From the NCBI RefSeq assembly GCF_900116405.1, contig NZ_FPAQ01000013.1, positions 22,041 to 86,040 on the forward strand: DNA of 64,000 bases. The letters are read 5' to 3'. A model generated the notes under the pieces. The model was not told the DNA's origin and searched no databases. It worked only from the letters and a program-made list of their open reading frames with translations. The first letter of the stretch is position 1. Each line of letters starts with the position of its first letter. Source of the DNA: Halomonas saccharevitans (lineage in GTDB: Bacteria; Pseudomonadota; Gammaproteobacteria; Pseudomonadales; Halomonadaceae). The position numbers and the translations under genes are program-made. This document shows positions 1 to 7,019 of this stretch, piece by piece.

Positions 1-1
1 G

Positions 2-1168
2 ATGATGCGCCACCACGGCGAGCGCTGGTTCGGCTTCCTCGAGGACATCATGCCCGCCGGGGCGAGCCGCCGTTACTGGATCGCTCACCTCGGCATCCAG
101 GACCTGACGTCCGGCGAGCAGGACAGCGAGCTGCTGCACCGAGGCACCATCGCGCCGGTCGGCAACCTGCGCATCCGCGAGGCCGTGCCGCCGCGCCCGC
201 CAGGCAGCACGCTGGAGGCACTGCGCTTCCCACTCAGCGATGTCATCGAGCGGCATACCGACTTCCTGGAGTACGCCCAGCAGATGGGCGCCGCCAGCGG
301 CGGGGCCACCGGCGCCGGCGGTGAGGCGCCCAAGCTGCTGGTGCGTCGCACGGCGGGCGACGAGGTCTGGATCGACACCTGGCAGGACGACCCGACGACC
401 CTCGACCCGCACTTCCTGGTCAAGTTTCCCCGCGGCCAGCGCGGGGACGACGACTGCGACATCCTGCGCGCCGAATACCATTACTACCGTGAGCTGGCCG
501 AGCTGGGCATCGATACCGTCTCGCTCCAGGGCCTGCAGCTGAGCGAAGGCGAGCGCTATCCCTCGCTGTGGCTGCCCCGCTTCGATGTCGAGGTACGCGA
601 CGGCCGGCTGTGTCGCTTCGGCCTGGAGTCCGTCTATGCGCTGCTCGGCGTGGCCCCGGGCTCCCACCTTCGCCACCCGGCGGTACTGGAGCGGCTGGTC
701 ACCCTGCTCGAGCGCCAGCACCGGGTCCGGGAGCTGGGCGAGGCCTTCGACCGAGAAGCGTTCGTGATCGAATGGGTCAAGCGCGACCTGCTCAACGTGG
801 CTTTCGGCAACTCCGACAACCATGGGCGCAATGCGGCCCTGCTCAAGCGCCCGGAAGGCATCTGGCACGCCCCGGTCTACGACTTCGCGCCCATGAAGGC
901 CGACCCGGAGGGCGTGACGCGCACCACCCAGTGGGGCGCTCCGCTGGAACAGGGCGGCGACTTCGACTGGCCCGCCATCGCCCGGGCGCTCGGTGGCCTG
1001 GTCGACCCCGATCGCCTGATGGCCGAGCTGGAGGACCTCGGCAGGCGCCTGCAAGGCCTGGCGGAGCGGCTCGCGGCGCGCGGCGTGCCGGAAGGAATCC
1101 TGACTCGGCCGGCCGTGGGCCTTGGTCACCTTGATCAACGGCTGAAACGCTGGGGACTGGCACCATGA
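2..1168 (+). CDS. hipA: HipA-family serine/threonine kinase toxin (5' end probably outside window)
   Basis: HipA-type toxins are kinases that phosphorylate a translation factor such as glutamyl-tRNA synthetase; the target here is unknown. Visible features are a Gly-rich loop ending GGEAPK (residues 106-111), a nucleotide-binding Lys in LVKFP (K141), the catalytic segment NSDNHGRN (270-277, likely catalytic D272) and the metal-binding YDFAPM (293-298, D294). The reading frame is open from the first in-frame codon of the window, so the ATG at position 2 may be internal; the 388 residues seen are somewhat short for full HipA (about 430). The stop overlaps the start of the antitoxin gene by 4 bp (ATGA), so toxin precedes antitoxin, the reverse of the E. 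coli hipBA order. Confidence 0.85.
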   Translation: MMRHHGERWFGFLEDIMPAGASRRYWIAHLGIQDLTSGEQDSELLHRGTIAPVGNLRIREAVPPRPPGSTLEALRFPLSDVIERHTDFLEYAQQMGAASGGATGAGGEAPKLLVRRTAGDEVWIDTWQDDPTTLDPHFLVKFPRGQRGDDDCDILRAEYHYYRELAELGIDTVSLQGLQLSEGERYPSLWLPRFDVEVRDGRLCRFGLESVYALLGVAPGSHLRHPAVLERLVTLLERQHRVRELGEAFDREAFVIEWVKRDLLNVAFGNSDNHGRNAALLKRPEGIWHAPVYDFAPMKADPEGVTRTTQWGAPLEQGGDFDWPAIARALGGLVDPDRLMAELEDLGRRLQGLAERLAARGVPEGILTRPAVGLGHLDQRLKRWGLAP

Positions 1169-1500
1169 AAACCGACACCCTGACCCCCGAGGCCCGGGAA
1201 GCCGCCCTGCTGGAGCAGCTGCGCCAGTTACTGCGCGGGGAGCTCAGCGAAGGCCAGGTGCTGCGCTACCTGCGCCGCGAGGTGCTGGGCATGTCCCAGG
1301 GCGACTACGCACGGCTCGTCGGCATCAGCCGACGCACCCTCTCCGACATCGAACGCGACGCCGGCAACGCTTCCATGGCCAGCATGGACCGCGTCTTTCG
1401 CCCCCTGGGCCTGAGGGTCGGCCTGCTGCCTCGTCAGCCCGCCCTGCTGTCACGGCTCGTCGCCGATGACGATGAGGCTAGCGCAGCCCACGCTCGATGA
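1165..1500 (+). CDS. hipB: HipB-like XRE-family antitoxin
   Basis: A 111-residue protein with a Cro/C1-type helix-turn-helix at about residues 43-85 (MSQGDYARLVGISRRTLSDI, followed by a recognition and stabilising helix). It should bind HipA and autorepress the operon. The start overlaps the hipA stop by 4 bp, which implies translational coupling. The C-terminal tail (DDDEASAAHAR) is acidic and probably disordered. The last 23 bp overlap convergently with the 3' end of the next gene on the minus strand. The family call is secure. The antitoxin role rests on gene order. Confidence 0.8.
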   Translation: MKTDTLTPEAREAALLEQLRQLLRGELSEGQVLRYLRREVLGMSQGDYARLVGISRRTLSDIERDAGNASMASMDRVFRPLGLRVGLLPRQPALLSRLVADDDEASAAHAR

Positions 1501-2038
1501 TGCGCAGGGTCTTGTCGTCAATGCCCAGCGCCGCCAGGGGGTCCGCCACCCCCGCCTCCTCGAGCCAGCGCAGCTGCAAGCGATAGGCCTCGCCCTCCAG
1601 GCGCCCCCGGGGACGTGTAGCGGCATCGTCCCGATCGTGGCGCTGGGCATGATGAACCTGGAAATGATGGACCAGCTCGTGGAGCAGATAGCTCTGGTCG
1701 ATGAGGTCGTCCAGGTCGAGATCGACGTCCAGGTAGATGATGCCGTCCACGGGGTCGTAGGCTCCCTTGACCAGGATGCCCAGCGGTTCGGGAAAGTCGG
1801 GGAAACAGCGTTGCTGCAGGCTCGCCTGGCTCTCGAATTGCACCCCCGGCAGTACCGGTTCGCGGTAGTCCGTGCGCAGCGCCAACCAGGCGCTCTGCTC
1901 CCGGACGATCCGTGCCGGCGCCGAAATCGAGGGGGGGCCGGGCGACGTGGACGCCACGGCGGGTGCCGCAGGCAGCGCCAGCAGCAGTATCCGGAGCACG
2001 AGCGGTGCGGGCCAGCGGGGCGTGAGCAAAGGCGACAT
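1478..2038 (-). CDS. Secreted HExxH-containing hypothetical protein (DUF6647-like)
   Basis: About 186 residues with an N-terminal signal peptide (charged n-region, Leu/Ala-rich core, AVA-S cleavage site). A single zincin-type motif HELVHHFQ sits in the C-terminal half, after an Asp-rich strand (YLDVDLDLDDLID). This pattern fits a small periplasmic zinc metallopeptidase-like protein, but catalysis is not shown. The frame is open further upstream; I chose the ATG at 2038 because it begins the signal peptide and has a GAGG Shine-Dalgarno 5-6 nt upstream. It overlaps hipB tail to tail and appears monocistronic. Confidence 0.6.
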   Translation of the reverse strand: MSPLLTPRWPAPLVLRILLLALPAAPAVASTSPGPPSISAPARIVREQSAWLALRTDYREPVLPGVQFESQASLQQRCFPDFPEPLGILVKGAYDPVDGIIYLDVDLDLDDLIDQSYLLHELVHHFQVHHAQRHDRDDAATRPRGRLEGEAYRLQLRWLEEAGVADPLAALGIDDKTLRIIERGLR

Positions 2039-2268
2039 GCCGACCTCGCAATGGTTGGGCAAGCAAGCGCCGGCGACCGGCCGCACGGTATTCCCGAGCC
2101 CCGACGGCCGACGCGGCGGCGACACTTCACCAGTCTAGCCGCCGAGCGTGCACACCACCCGGGGTGTCGCGGCGACGGACATGGGCAGCTGGCCAGTGCC
2201 CCCCGATAGACGTCATCCTGTCGAGTGATGAAGGATACTCAGGTTCACCGCTACCGCGAGGAGGCTCC

Positions 2269-2772
2269 ATGCCATCAGGGATCGATTTCCGCATCGATTT
2301 TCAGGACCCCGACGAGGCAGATCGCTGGCATGCCATCAACGACGGCGTGATGGGCGGGGTCTCTCAGGGTGGAATGCAGACCGCCGCGGGCACCGGCGTC
2401 TTCACCGGCCGTCTGTCGCTCGAACACGGCGGCGGCTTCGCCTCGGTGCGCCGGGAACCCGGCGACCCGGCCTTGGGCGACGCTCGCGGGATGCGTCTCC
2501 ACGTGCGCGGCGACGGCCGCACCTACCAGCTGCGGCTGCGCACCGACCGCCTCTTCGAGGGGGCGGCCTATCGCGCCCGGTTCACCACCACGGGCGAGTG
2601 GCAGAGCCTCGATCTTGACTGGGGCGACTTCGAGGCGGTCTTCCGCGGCCGGCGGCTGGAGGATGCCCCGCCACTCGCGCCGCAGGATATTCGCCAGCTC
2701 GGCTTCCTGATCGCCGACCGTCGCGAGGGGGAGTTCCGGCTGGAGATCGCCTCCCTCGAGGCGCTGGCATGA
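2269..2772 (+). CDS. CIA30-like (complex I intermediate-associated protein 30) domain protein
   Basis: A 167-residue single-domain protein matching the bacterial CIA30 family (PF08547), a galactose-binding-like beta-sandwich. Diagnostic stretches are WHAINDGVMGGVSQG near the N-terminus, the FASVRRE strand and the C-terminal DIRQLGFLIADRREGEFRLEI segment. The bacterial role is unknown; despite the name there is no evidence it assembles complex I. ATG 2269 is chosen for its GAGGAGG Shine-Dalgarno and because the family begins close to this residue. The stop overlaps the next start by 4 bp (ATGA), so the two genes are probably translated together. Confidence 0.8.
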   Translation: MPSGIDFRIDFQDPDEADRWHAINDGVMGGVSQGGMQTAAGTGVFTGRLSLEHGGGFASVRREPGDPALGDARGMRLHVRGDGRTYQLRLRTDRLFEGAAYRARFTTTGEWQSLDLDWGDFEAVFRGRRLEDAPPLAPQDIRQLGFLIADRREGEFRLEIASLEALA

Positions 2773-3173
2773 CGCGACGGGAAACGTCTCGACCCGACAT
2801 GACGCTGGTCTATGACGGCGAGTGTCCGATGTGTCGCCGGTTCGTGCGCCTGCAGCGGCTGCGTCGCGACGTCGGCGAGCTGGAACTGGTCGATGCACGA
2901 GAGCAGAGTGCCGCGCGCCGCGAACTGAGCGCGCTCGGCATCGACCTGGACGAGGGATTCGCGCTGCGCATCGGCGAACAGTGGATCCACGGCAGCGAGG
3001 CCCTACATCGCTTGGCGCTGATGAGCACACGCAGCGGCCTCTTCAACCGGCTGATGGCGAGGCTCTTCGCCTCCCCGAGCCGCACCGCTCGGCTCTATCC
3101 CTGGCTGCGCGCCTGCCGGGCCGCCCTGCTGCGTCTGCTGAGGCGCGGACCCATCGGCAATCTCCGGCGCTGA
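2769..3173 (+). CDS. DCC-family thiol-disulfide oxidoreductase-like protein (DUF393)
   Basis: A 134-residue protein of the DUF393 family, named for its conserved N-terminal DxxCxxC. Here that is YDGECPMCRRFV at residues 15-26, inside a thioredoxin-like fold. The second half contains the family's typical E-Q-W-x-x-G segment (GEQWIHGSEALHRLAL). Predicted to be cytoplasmic, with an unknown redox partner. An alternative start at 2799 (MTLVYDGE) would fit the family length better. The assigned start overlaps the CIA30-like gene by 4 bp, suggesting an operon. Confidence 0.8.
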   Translation: MTRRETSRPDMTLVYDGECPMCRRFVRLQRLRRDVGELELVDAREQSAARRELSALGIDLDEGFALRIGEQWIHGSEALHRLALMSTRSGLFNRLMARLFASPSRTARLYPWLRACRAALLRLLRRGPIGNLRR

Positions 3174-3295
3174 GCCTCGATGATCGCCCACGTCATTAGC
3201 GCCTCATCGGGGTCGGTCATCAGACGGCTCACCTCAAAAAGCGGCTAACTCGACGTGGACGGACCTCATCGGCACAGGCTTTGCCAGGACAGGCC

Positions 3296-3961
3296 TTACC
3301 AAGGCAGCGTTTCGCCATTGCTGTGCCAGAAGCCGCCGCTGGTCGCGAGCGTCAGCGCCTCGATGCGCGCGGCGATGCCGTCGGCGGCCTCCTCCGGGCT
3401 GATCAGGCCACCGAAGTTGACCATGCGGGTCTGCACGTAGCCCGGGTGAAGCTGGGCCACGGCGATGCCGCGGGGCGCCAGGTCCACCGCCAGCGACTTG
3501 CCGAAGGCGTTCAGCGCCGCCTTGGAGGCGCGGTAGCCGTAGCGCCCGCCGGAGTCGTTGTTGGCGATCGAGCCCATGCGGCTGGTGATGTTGGCGATCT
3601 TGGCGCCCTCGCCAAGCCGCGGCAGCAGGGCCTCGGTGACCCGCAGCGGGGCATAGGCGTTGATCTCCATCTGCGCGCGCATGGCGTCGAAATCGAGCTC
3701 GCCCAGCGACTCGTCGTGGAGCAACCCGGCGTTGTTGATCAGAAGATCCAGCGGCTGGTCCGCGAGCGACTCGGCCAGGCGCGCCACCTCCGCCTCGCGG
3801 GTCACGTCGATGCCGTCGATGACCCGATGAGCCACCTCGGCGAGCTCGTCGGAGCCCGCGCGACAGGCACCGATCACCTGCCAGCCTGCCCGGTGATAGT
3901 GGCGCGCCAGCGCCAGGCCGACGCCGCGATTGGCGCCCGTGATCAGGACGGTGGAAGCCAT
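3296..3961 (-). CDS. Short-chain dehydrogenase/reductase
   Basis: A 221-residue classical SDR. The cofactor motif TGANRGVG is at residues 8-15, NNAG at 76-79, the catalytic Ser near 127 (NITSRMGS) and YxxxK at Y143-K147. An Arg directly after the TGAN motif and a basic loop suggest NADPH preference, which is inference. The C-terminus ends SGGFWHSNGETLPW, typical of a subfamily close to C-factor/sniffer-like SDRs of unknown substrate. It lies 66 bp downstream of the aldo-keto reductase on the same strand and may be co-transcribed with it. Confidence 0.85.
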   Translation of the reverse strand: MASTVLITGANRGVGLALARHYHRAGWQVIGACRAGSDELAEVAHRVIDGIDVTREAEVARLAESLADQPLDLLINNAGLLHDESLGELDFDAMRAQMEINAYAPLRVTEALLPRLGEGAKIANITSRMGSIANNDSGGRYGYRASKAALNAFGKSLAVDLAPRGIAVAQLHPGYVQTRMVNFGGLISPEEAADGIAARIEALTLATSGGFWHSNGETLPW

Positions 3962-4027
3962 GTGTTCTCCTCGATGTGCCGTTGGTGCGGTTCATGTCTG
4001 TCGTTCGCCCACCGGAGCCGGCCGGGA

Positions 4028-4837
4028 TCAATCCCAGTCGGGGGCGAAGTCGGGATCGGCGATCCGTTCGCCGCGATCCAGGCCGGCAATGGCCGCGAGC
4101 TCCTCCTCGCTCAGCGTGAGGTCGAGGGCGGCGAGGTTGCTCGCCAGATGCTCACGCTTTGTGGAGGACGGAATGGTCACCACGCCGTGGGCGCGGGTCC
4201 AGGCCAGGGCCACCTGAGCCGGCGTGGCATCGTGAGCCTCGGCGATGCGCGCCAGGGTGGCGTCTTCCATCACCTTGCCCACGGCCAGTGGCATGTAGCC
4301 GGTCACCGTCAGGCCGCGGGATTGGCAGTGCGCCACCACATCGCGGTTCTGCAGGAAGGGATGCACCTCGACCTGGTTGGTCAGCAGGGACTCCGGCCCG
4401 AGGATCTCCAGCGCCTTGTCGACCTGGGCGATGGTGAAGTTGGAGACGCCGATATGGCGCGCCTGGCCGGCCTCGCGTACCTCGCACAGGGCATTGAGGT
4501 AGTCGGCCATGGGCACTTCGTCATCGGGTGACGGCCAGTGGATCAGCAGCAGGTCGACGTAGTCGGTGCCAAGCTTATCCAGGCTCTCGCGCACGCTTTC
4601 CTTGAGCGCGCCGGGCTCGAGCCGGTCGTGCCACACCTTGGTCGTCAGGAACAGCGACTCGCGCGGCACCTCGCTCTCGGCGAGGGCGGCGCCCACGTCC
4701 TGCTCGTTCTCGTACATCTGGGCGGTATCGATATGCCGATAGCCCAGCGCCAGGGCGTCGTGGATCACCTGCTTGAGGGTGTCGCCCTTCAGGCGAAAGG
4801 TGCCGAGGCCGGGATTGGGCAGCGGGGTCGTGCTCAT
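4028..4837 (-). CDS. dkgB: Aldo/keto reductase, DkgB-like (2,5-diketo-D-gluconate/methylglyoxal reductase family)
   Basis: A 269-residue NADPH-dependent AKR with the full catalytic tetrad: D37 and Y42 in DTAQMYENE, K67 in LTTKVWHD and H100 in LLLIHWPSP. GVSNF and the C-terminal IPSSTKREHLASN cofactor-binding stretch are also present. Closest by eye to E. coli DkgB, which reduces methylglyoxal and 2,5-diketogluconate. The true substrate cannot be told from sequence. Upstream on the minus strand is a 530-bp noncoding stretch that presumably holds its promoter. Confidence 0.8.
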   Translation of the reverse strand: MSTTPLPNPGLGTFRLKGDTLKQVIHDALALGYRHIDTAQMYENEQDVGAALAESEVPRESLFLTTKVWHDRLEPGALKESVRESLDKLGTDYVDLLLIHWPSPDDEVPMADYLNALCEVREAGQARHIGVSNFTIAQVDKALEILGPESLLTNQVEVHPFLQNRDVVAHCQSRGLTVTGYMPLAVGKVMEDATLARIAEAHDATPAQVALAWTRAHGVVTIPSSTKREHLASNLAALDLTLSEEELAAIAGLDRGERIADPDFAPDWD

Positions 4838-5370
4838 GGGCTCTGCTCCTCGTGTCGAGCGCTGCGTTTCGCGCTGAACCGGTGGCGCAGTGCATGTCGG
4901 GCATGCCGCGCCGATCCTGTCTAGGTGCGGGGAGACGCGTCGATTTCAAGGGTCGATCTCAAGGGGCGCTGTCTGACCTACGCCCTGGCCGAGCCAGTGC
5001 CGACCAAGCGCGAGACGCTTAGCGCCGCGGCGTGACCGTCGATGGCACCGCCCGTTCTGCCGCTCGCGATGCCCGTAGTGAAGGACGCTCGAGGATCGCT
5101 TGAGGTGCCCTCGAGGTGCTCTTGAGATGCTCTTTGGATGCTCTTGAGAATGCCTTAAGAAACTCTTAAGGAAACGCCGCGATACTCCGCCTGCGCGCGT
5201 CAGGCCCTTGCCTGCTGTCTGCCGGCATCGCGACTGCCGATGTCCGGGCCCCGAAGGGCCGCCGACGGCGCTGGCGAAGGCCCGTTTCCAGTTGCGAGCA
5301 AACGGTTCGCCCCCTATCATTCTCGCTCCAGCCTCCCCGCTCACCCTCCTCCCCGGGAAATTTCACTCCG
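4838..5370. other. Intergenic region with degenerate short repeats, no gene seen
   Basis: This 533-bp gap separates the divergent dkgB and nhaD genes. No open frame resembles a protein. It should contain both promoters, though no convincing -10/-35 pair stands out. From about 5088 to 5170 it carries a run of degenerate 11-12 bp units of the form GCTCTTGAGAT / GGTGCTCTTGAG. Confidence 0.6.
5088..5170. repeat. Degenerate 11-12 bp tandem repeat upstream of nhaD
   Basis: Five to six imperfect units built on GAGGTGCTCTT / GAGATGCTCTT / GGATGCTCTT / GAGAATGCC, followed by AACTCTTAAGG. The consensus is close to TTGAGATGCTC. Nothing here encodes protein. The copies are too diverged to be a recent slippage product. 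Confidence 0.5.
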
Positions 5371-6855
5371 ATGTCGATGCTACCCCGACCGCACCACAGG
5401 CCCAGGCACAGCGCCCGGATGCCTGGTCTTCTCGTGCTTGGCCTGATGGCCCTGCTGGCCGCCCCGCTGGCTCAGGCCGCCGCCGGGCCCCTCGCGCTCA
5501 CGAGCTCTCTCTACGGCTTCAGCGCCGTGACGCTGTTCATCCTCGCCTACGCGCTGGTCATGGCCGAGGAACAGCTGCACATGCGCAAGTCCAAGCCGGT
5601 GCTGATCGCCGCCGGCCTGATCTGGACGCTGATTGGCTGGGTCTACGTGCAGGCGGGCCTGCCCGACGCGGCCGAGGAAGCCTTTCGGGAGACCCTGCTG
5701 GAATACAGCGAACTGCTGCTCTTCCTGCTGGTGGCGATGACCTACATCAACGCCATGGAGGAGCGCCGCGTGTTCGATGCGCTGCGCTCCTGGATGGTGC
5801 GCAAGGGCTTCAGCTACCGTTCGCTGTTCTGGATCACCGGTATCCTGGCCTTCGGCATCTCGGCCATCGCCAATAACCTGACCACGGCGATGCTGATGTG
5901 CGCCGTGGTGCTCAAGGTCGCCGAAGGTGACAAACGCTTCATCGGCCTGTGCTGCGTCAATATCGTCATCGCCTCCAACGCCGGCGGCACCTTCAGTCCC
6001 TTCGGCGACATCACCACCCTGATGGTCTGGCAGGCCGGGATGGTCGAGTTCAACCAGTTCTTCGCCCTGCTGGTGCCCGCGCTGGTCAACTACCTGCTGC
6101 CGGCGCTGATCATGAGCGTCTTCATCAAGAACCGGAAGCCCGACTCCCTGGAAGAGAACGTCTGGCTCAAGCGCGGCGCGCGACGCATCATCGCCCTGTT
6201 CCTGTTCACCGTGGCCAACGCCGTGGCCTGCCATACCCTGCTGAACCTGCCACCGGTGCTGGGCATGATGACGGGCCTTGGCCTGCTGCAGTTCTTCGGC
6301 TATTACCTGCGACGCAGCCTGCCGATGTCGCTGGAACGCAAGCGCACCCGCTACACCCAGCGCGGCGACTGGAAGAAGCTCGAGCAGCTCGGCAGCGTGG
6401 TGCCCTTCGACGTCTTCACGCGGATCGCCCGCTCCGAGTGGGACACCCTGCTGTTCTTCTACGGGGTGGTAATGAGCGTCGGCGGCCTGGGTTTCATGGG
6501 CTATCTGGCGCTGCTCTCCGAGACCCTCTACACCGGCTGGGACCCGATCTGGGCCAACATCGTGCTGGGCGTGATCTCGGCGGTGGTCGACAACATCCCG
6601 GTGATGTTCGCCGTGCTCTCGATGGAGCCTGACATGTCGCTGGGCAACTGGCTGCTGATCACCCTGACCGCCGGCGTCGGCGGCAGCCTGCTCTCGGTCG
6701 GCTCCGCCGCCGGGGTGGCGCTGATGGGCCAGGCGCGTGGCAACTATACCTTCGCCACCCACCTGCGCTGGGCCCCGGTCATCGGGCTGGGCTACGCGGC
6801 CAGCATCGCCGTGCATCTCTGGATGAACGCCGAGGGCTTCCAGCTCCTCGGCTAA
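5371..6855 (+). CDS. nhaD: Na+/H+ antiporter NhaD
   Basis: A 494-residue polytopic inner-membrane protein of the NhaD/ArsB-like ion transporter superfamily. It exchanges cytoplasmic Na+ (or Li+) for protons, a central function in halophiles and alkaliphiles. It starts with an N-terminal hydrophobic segment and has about 12 predicted membrane segments. Characteristic motifs are ISAIANNLTTAMLMCAVVLK, the NIVIASNAGGTFSPFGDITT stretch and VVDNIPVMFAVL. The Asn/Asp-rich motifs in the half-repeats are those expected to carry the ion. An alternative start at MPGLL (5419) would trim a basic leader. It is followed by a strong bidirectional terminator. Confidence 0.93.
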   Translation: MSMLPRPHHRPRHSARMPGLLVLGLMALLAAPLAQAAAGPLALTSSLYGFSAVTLFILAYALVMAEEQLHMRKSKPVLIAAGLIWTLIGWVYVQAGLPDAAEEAFRETLLEYSELLLFLLVAMTYINAMEERRVFDALRSWMVRKGFSYRSLFWITGILAFGISAIANNLTTAMLMCAVVLKVAEGDKRFIGLCCVNIVIASNAGGTFSPFGDITTLMVWQAGMVEFNQFFALLVPALVNYLLPALIMSVFIKNRKPDSLEENVWLKRGARRIIALFLFTVANAVACHTLLNLPPVLGMMTGLGLLQFFGYYLRRSLPMSLERKRTRYTQRGDWKKLEQLGSVVPFDVFTRIARSEWDTLLFFYGVVMSVGGLGFMGYLALLSETLYTGWDPIWANIVLGVISAVVDNIPVMFAVLSMEPDMSLGNWLLITLTAGVGGSLLSVGSAAGVALMGQARGNYTFATHLRWAPVIGLGYAASIAVHLWMNAEGFQLLG

Positions 6856-6935
6856 GCGCACCCGCAAGAGGCGCACCGAGCGCTCACGACAGCGGCCGGT
6901 CACCACGGCAGCGAAAAGTCACGACAACTACGCGT

Positions 6936-6977
6936 AAAAAAGGAGGAGCTGCCCAAGTCAGCTCCTCCTTTTTTTGT
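6936..6977. terminator. Bidirectional intrinsic terminator between nhaD and the RND operon
   Basis: Stem GGAGGAGCTG (6941-6950) pairs with CAGCTCCTCC around a 7-nt loop. It is flanked by A6 on the left and T7 on the right, so it can terminate both the plus-strand nhaD transcript and the convergent minus-strand RND operon. Confidence 0.92.
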
Positions 6978-7019
6978 TGAACGGAGAAGATCATCGGCCG
7001 CCGGCGGCAGGGCCGAGCG

